From Zonotrichia leucophrys gambelii (Eukaryota > Chordata > Aves > Passeriformes > Passerellidae), in NCBI RefSeq assembly GCF_028769735.1, contig NC_088171.1, forward strand, positions 62,362,216-62,426,215: DNA of 64,000 nucleotides, written 5' to 3'. The translations under genes were made by a program, and so were the position numbers. This document shows positions 60,397 through 64,000 of the stretch, in pieces. Below the pieces are notes generated by a model. The model worked only from the letters and a program-made list of their open reading frames with translations. It did not search any database and was not told the DNA's origin. Position 1 is the first letter of the stretch; the number at the start of each line of letters is the position of its first letter.

Positions 60397-63060
60397 ATAA
60401 TGAGGGGGAAAAATACAACAGAAGAGGCTTCCTCTAAAAGAACTTTCCACCCCAGATTGGAAAATGTCAGAGTATCCTCCCAACAGCACCAGCCCCACTC
60501 AGGAGCCAGGGAGGGAGCCGGGGCTGAGAAGCAGTGGGCAGCATCCACGCTCGGCTCCTTTGAGCTGGAACACAGCTGTGTTATGGCTGTGTCATCACTG
60601 AGAGCGAATTAAAAGAAATGGAAACATTAACTCTGTGGAATCTTTTCAGGAGCTGGTGGTGACTAAAGCAGGAGGCGCTAACAAAGGAAAGCTTTCAGCA
60701 AGCGTTTGGCGTTTGAAGTGCAGCAGGATCTTTCCATTAGGCTGCTGTGAGGGTTAAAACTAATCCTCATTGTAAGGGAAGAAGGCCCTACAATAGATGT
60801 TTGTTGTGGAGAAAGGCACCTGGAGGTGTGTTGTGTTGTCAGAAGGCTTAAGCAGTTTCATTCCAAAATTTCACAGCCTATTAAAAGAACCAGAAGAGTC
60901 TGGCAGGGAACATCCCTGAGATCCCGAGCATCTCTGCAAACCAACCAAAAACACTTGGAAGACTCTGGTGGCCCTTCCAGCAGGCTCACAAGCTCAACCA
61001 CAGGTTTGGTCTGGCACGCAAAAATTCAGATTGCACCCCTAAGTGAGAGAATTCAGCTGGATGCACAGGACCATCATTCATTTTGGCCTTGAACCTCTGA
61101 GTTCCTCCCCATGGGAGGGAGAAAGCTGAGTCCTGGAGGAAAAGAGGTCAGGAGTGCAGGATGCCACAACATCTGGCTACTCACCATGCCACATCCAATT
61201 TCCTAAAACACCCACAGCACACTTAAAATTTCCAAAATGTGCAGGCTGCTCTGAAATGGAAGAGCTGAGGGATGCTGAAAAGGGAAGGAATGTATTTGGA
61301 GCAACACACCGTGTGCATTACCTGTACTGGGACACTTGTTGTGCTTGGGCACTGCCAGGCTCTCTGCTCTGGAAATAGACCTTGTAGGGTGGATAGGAAA
61401 AAGACCTTCATTACCTTAGGGCTGGGCTATTAGAAGATACCTGCAAAGCTTTTGTGGACACAGGAAGGAGGAAGCTGGTACTTGTGCAGAGGTTGGCCAC
61501 ACACACAAGGCTGCAGAACTGATGTCTGATCCAGCCCTGCATTCCCTGGCTCTTCAGGCAGTTTTTTCCTTTGCCATTAGATTGCACTTACGATCCATTT
61601 TTGGAAGTCATTACTTCCAGGCTGCCTGTGTCTCCTTGCCCCAGTGGCACCACAAGGCAGCAGTTGCTCTACGGGATGCAACGTGCTATGGCTGGGTTGA
61701 GGTTTCCTGCCTGGCAGCCCGCGTGCTCCCATCCTCTTCCCAGAAGGTCCCTCCTGCTATTTAGCAGCTCTGACAGTGCTGGATATCGTAGCCATGGGAT
61801 CACCAATGGCTTTGCTGTGATGGAAAGGAGCTGGTGGTGGCAGAGGCATTGCATTCAGGCAGCTACACCACTGTGTGTTGCTATGGGCACTGATGCAGAG
61901 GCGAAACACAGACTAAGCCATCACTTGATTTTCTATTCAAGCAACTCTTGAGTACTAAAGGAATGGCCATCTGCCAGTGTTTGTAATAGAAGGTCAGTAT
62001 ACACTGACATTCAGCAAATTGGTGTTATATGCATCAGATCTGTGCTTTATGAGGTACTGCTCCATTCTGGAAATGTGAAAATTGACTGAAATCATGACTG
62101 AAATTTTAGAGGTGCCAATCTGCAGCTGCAAGCACACTGACAGTGCCCAAATACCCAGGCAAAGCAGCAAGTTCAGCTATTTAAGACAGAAAAAGCTAAA
62201 GTGTGTGTGTGCGCTGTGAAGTTGCGACCAGCAGCAAACCCAATGCTCCAGCACACTCAGTGCTGTCCCCAGGTGGGATCCTTCCCCTGGGGCAATGACC
62301 CCTGCTCAGCTGATTGCAAGCACTGTGTGCTGGCAGCAGGCAGACATCTCTTGAAACGGGGCTTTATAACCTGCCCTCTGCAGGGTCCCCTCCATCTGAG
62401 CCCGAGAGCCCCAAACTGAGTCACAGTCCCTCCTGCCTCCAGTACTTTCCCTGTGCTGTGCAGAATGCAGGAAGACAGGAGAAAGAGCTTTCACCCCCTA
62501 GCAGAAATGCAAAGTCCATGGTGGACAACAAAGAGTGAAGCTTTTTTCCCAGCCTCAAGCTTTTCTCTGGGAGAGCCAGGCAAGCTGGGCTGAGGCAATG
62601 TGGTCCCAGCACAGGCAGGTGCTGTAACTGCATCCCATCATCCCTTCCCAGGCACAACAGCAGTCTGCATCTGACTCCCAGCTCCACTATGTGGAACAGC
62701 TACTTAGTGATCCGCCTCCAGTGTTATGCCCCATTAACTCAAAGTTAGGCATGATTACTGATTATCTTTCCTTATTTTGTATGCATGTGCCAGGCGAGCA
62801 GTAAGAAACTGAGAGGATTTCCTGCTCGCAGCCTGAGCAGGGTTTGGGGACATGGCTCTTTCACAGGATGAAAGAGAGCTGGCATGTGGCGCAGAGAATA
62901 TGGTTCCTTCCCAAAAGCTGCCACAAAGAGAAGTTTGAAAGGCACTGACGTGACACGAGTCAGGAGTTATGTTCGTCTGCCTTTCTCTCTCTACACCATG
63001 ATGAATTGCATATTATTTCCTTCATTAGTTTTAGGCTTCAACCACTTTGCAGTGCAGACA
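60397..63060. other. Non-coding unique sequence
   Basis: Mixed-composition unique DNA. Frames up to 126 codons (61571-61951) have no recognisable motif. The part at 62690-63060 (TATGCCCCATTAACTCAAAG, GACGTGACACGAGTCAGG, TGAATTGCATATTATTTCC) looks complex and may be conserved. CGTGACAC and TGACACGAGTCA resemble basic-leucine-zipper sites. Confidence 0.45.
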
Positions 63061-63098
63061 TGAATAAAAATACTGAGCGGTTTCAGTCTGGTGACGAT

Positions 63099-63104
63099 TT
63101 TATT
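63099..63104 (-). promoter_or_regulatory. AATAAA poly(A) signal for the candidate terminal exon
   Basis: Read on the minus strand, an exact AATAAA lies nine bases after the stop codon of the candidate exon at 63113. Further downstream on the minus strand comes a U-rich stretch (around 63060-63070). AATAAA is common in AT-rich DNA, so alone it means little. Its value is in its position relative to the exon. Confidence 0.3.
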
Positions 63105-63112
63105 CATTGGTG

Positions 63113-63225
63113 CTACATGTCAGATAATAGCTGTATTCCACTTCTTTGCTCTGTGAGCTTTTCAAATATTTCACAGGCTGAGTCGTTTATTAGGTATCCT
63201 CGTACAAAGTCCTCTGCCTCTTCCT
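63113..63225 (-). CDS. Candidate 3'-terminal coding exon of an unknown gene (partial)
   Basis: On the minus strand the sequence TTACCTTTCAG (intron side, ending at 63226) looks like a splice acceptor. After it two bases complete a split codon, then 36 codons are open to a TAG at 63113-63115. The peptide begins EEAEDFVRGYL, continues with a segment ending CEIFEKLTEQR, and finishes GIQLLSDM. It is acidic, amphipathic and helix-like, and reads more like a protein C-terminus than the other small frames here. AATAAA follows the stop by nine bases. I cannot name a family. The frame stays open upstream of the acceptor to an ATG at 63310, so a single-exon reading or plain chance is also possible. If real, the remaining exons must lie beyond 64000. 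Confidence is modest. Confidence 0.3.
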
Positions 63226-64000
63226 CTGAAAGGTAATTGTTTAAGTGGATTAGTAGCTTTCCCTGAAGATGTGTAGGGAGTGGCATAACAGAGCAACATG
63301 GCTGTGACACTCTTTTTCTGACCTTAGGAATATACCCAGAGGGTTACTGAGATCATAGGCTGCTCCAATTATTGTCAGGGGAAATTAATATACCATTTTA
63401 TTCCAGCTAATACTCATTGGTCAGGCCAGGGAGTACACTGTGGTACAGAATATTCCTCCAAAACCCGAAAAACAAACCCTAATGAAAATCTTATGTTTTT
63501 AGTAGATTTACTCTGCCAGGTCTTCTATTCTTTGGAGAAATATTTTTCATGTGCTGTTTCATATCATTGTGACTTCATATTAATTAAGCACTCACCTTAT
63601 CTTGGGTGTCTGAAAGAGGAGTACAATAGAAGAAGATGCAGCCCCTGTCTGAAAGAGCTTGCAGTTGTAATGGGGTAAATGCATTTAGCAGACAGAGTGA
63701 AAAATAAGATACGAGCATTCAAAGGTGAGAGAAGATAAGGATTTGGGGGCTGACACACTTGAGCTTCTCTGTGTGCTGCTTGTAGTGATTCTAGTAACAT
63801 TTTCATATCCTCTCTAATACATCCTCTTGCTTCAAAACAAAAGATGGACTAAAGGCTGAGGCTGCTCAGGTTAGTAATGAAAAGGTAAAGACCAGCTGTT
63901 CTTACTAAATATGATGTTTGCTCCGCAGCCATTCAGAAGGTTGTATGTTAAAAAACACATCAGGGTTTTAACCCTCCTATTCCCCATTGCTGGTAAGGCG
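63226..64000. other. Non-coding sequence with a SINE-like remnant
   Basis: If the candidate terminal exon is real this is its upstream intron. It contains the SINE-like fragment at 63580-63715. No second exon with splice sites on the minus strand is recognisable before the window ends. Confidence 0.4.
63580..63715 (+). mobile_element. Ancient MIR/AmnSINE-like remnant
   Basis: TTAATTAAGCACTCACCTTA is followed by GTACAATAGAAGAAGATGCA, then CAGCCCCTGTCTGAAAGAGC, CTTGCAGTTGTAAT and a CAGACAGAGTGAAAA block. The order recalls 'attaagcgc...gtacaa...cagtccctgcc(ct)gaagagcttacaatcta...agacaga' of ancient amniote SINEs. It is strongly decayed, and which family it belongs to is not resolved. Confidence 0.4.

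Overview
The window looks like non-coding nuclear DNA from a bird, probably a passerine. The main evidence is its interspersed repeats: a recognisable 3' fragment of a CR1 LINE on the + strand (about 31960-32792), an older and much more decayed CR1-like tail (24738-25068), a probable solo LTR resembling passerine endogenous retrovirus LTRs (35050-35660), several very old amniote SINE/LINE-tail scraps, and many long microsatellites. There are no Alu or L1 sequences. There is no bacterial gene density, no operon, no Shine-Dalgarno pattern and no CRISPR array. Family names come from memory of repeat consensus sequences, because no search could be run.

Layout: 1-9100 is unique sequence with a few simple repeats. 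A homopyrimidine block of about 580 bp sits at 9104-9683, and a decayed L2/CR1-clade reverse-transcriptase scrap lies on the minus strand at 10440-10670. The most unusual compositional zone is 13226-14560: forty exact GGAGA units, then AT-rich sequence, then a CpG-rich minisatellite of about 22 units of 19-20 bp, then a short CpG-rich unique stretch. From about 15000 to 64000 the DNA is mostly AT-rich and unique, interrupted by the repeats listed. Several intervals (13500-13800, 18830-19040, 22150-22280, 26240-26560, 35661-36180, 48660-48960, 49240-49570, 57990-58560, 62690-63060) have few simple repeats and many homeobox-type TAAT cores. They are the places I would test first for conserved non-coding enhancers, but conservation cannot be seen from one sequence.

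No complete protein-coding gene is supported. The open reading frames of 60-230 codons are what such a window gives by chance, or are open because a repeat lacks stop codons. The one stretch with a gene-like arrangement is near the right edge on the minus strand (63226 down to 63099): a splice-acceptor-like sequence, 36 open codons of acidic/amphipathic composition, a stop, and an AATAAA nine bases later. It could be the last coding exon of a gene whose other exons lie beyond 64000; confidence is modest. I found no convincing new biological system.
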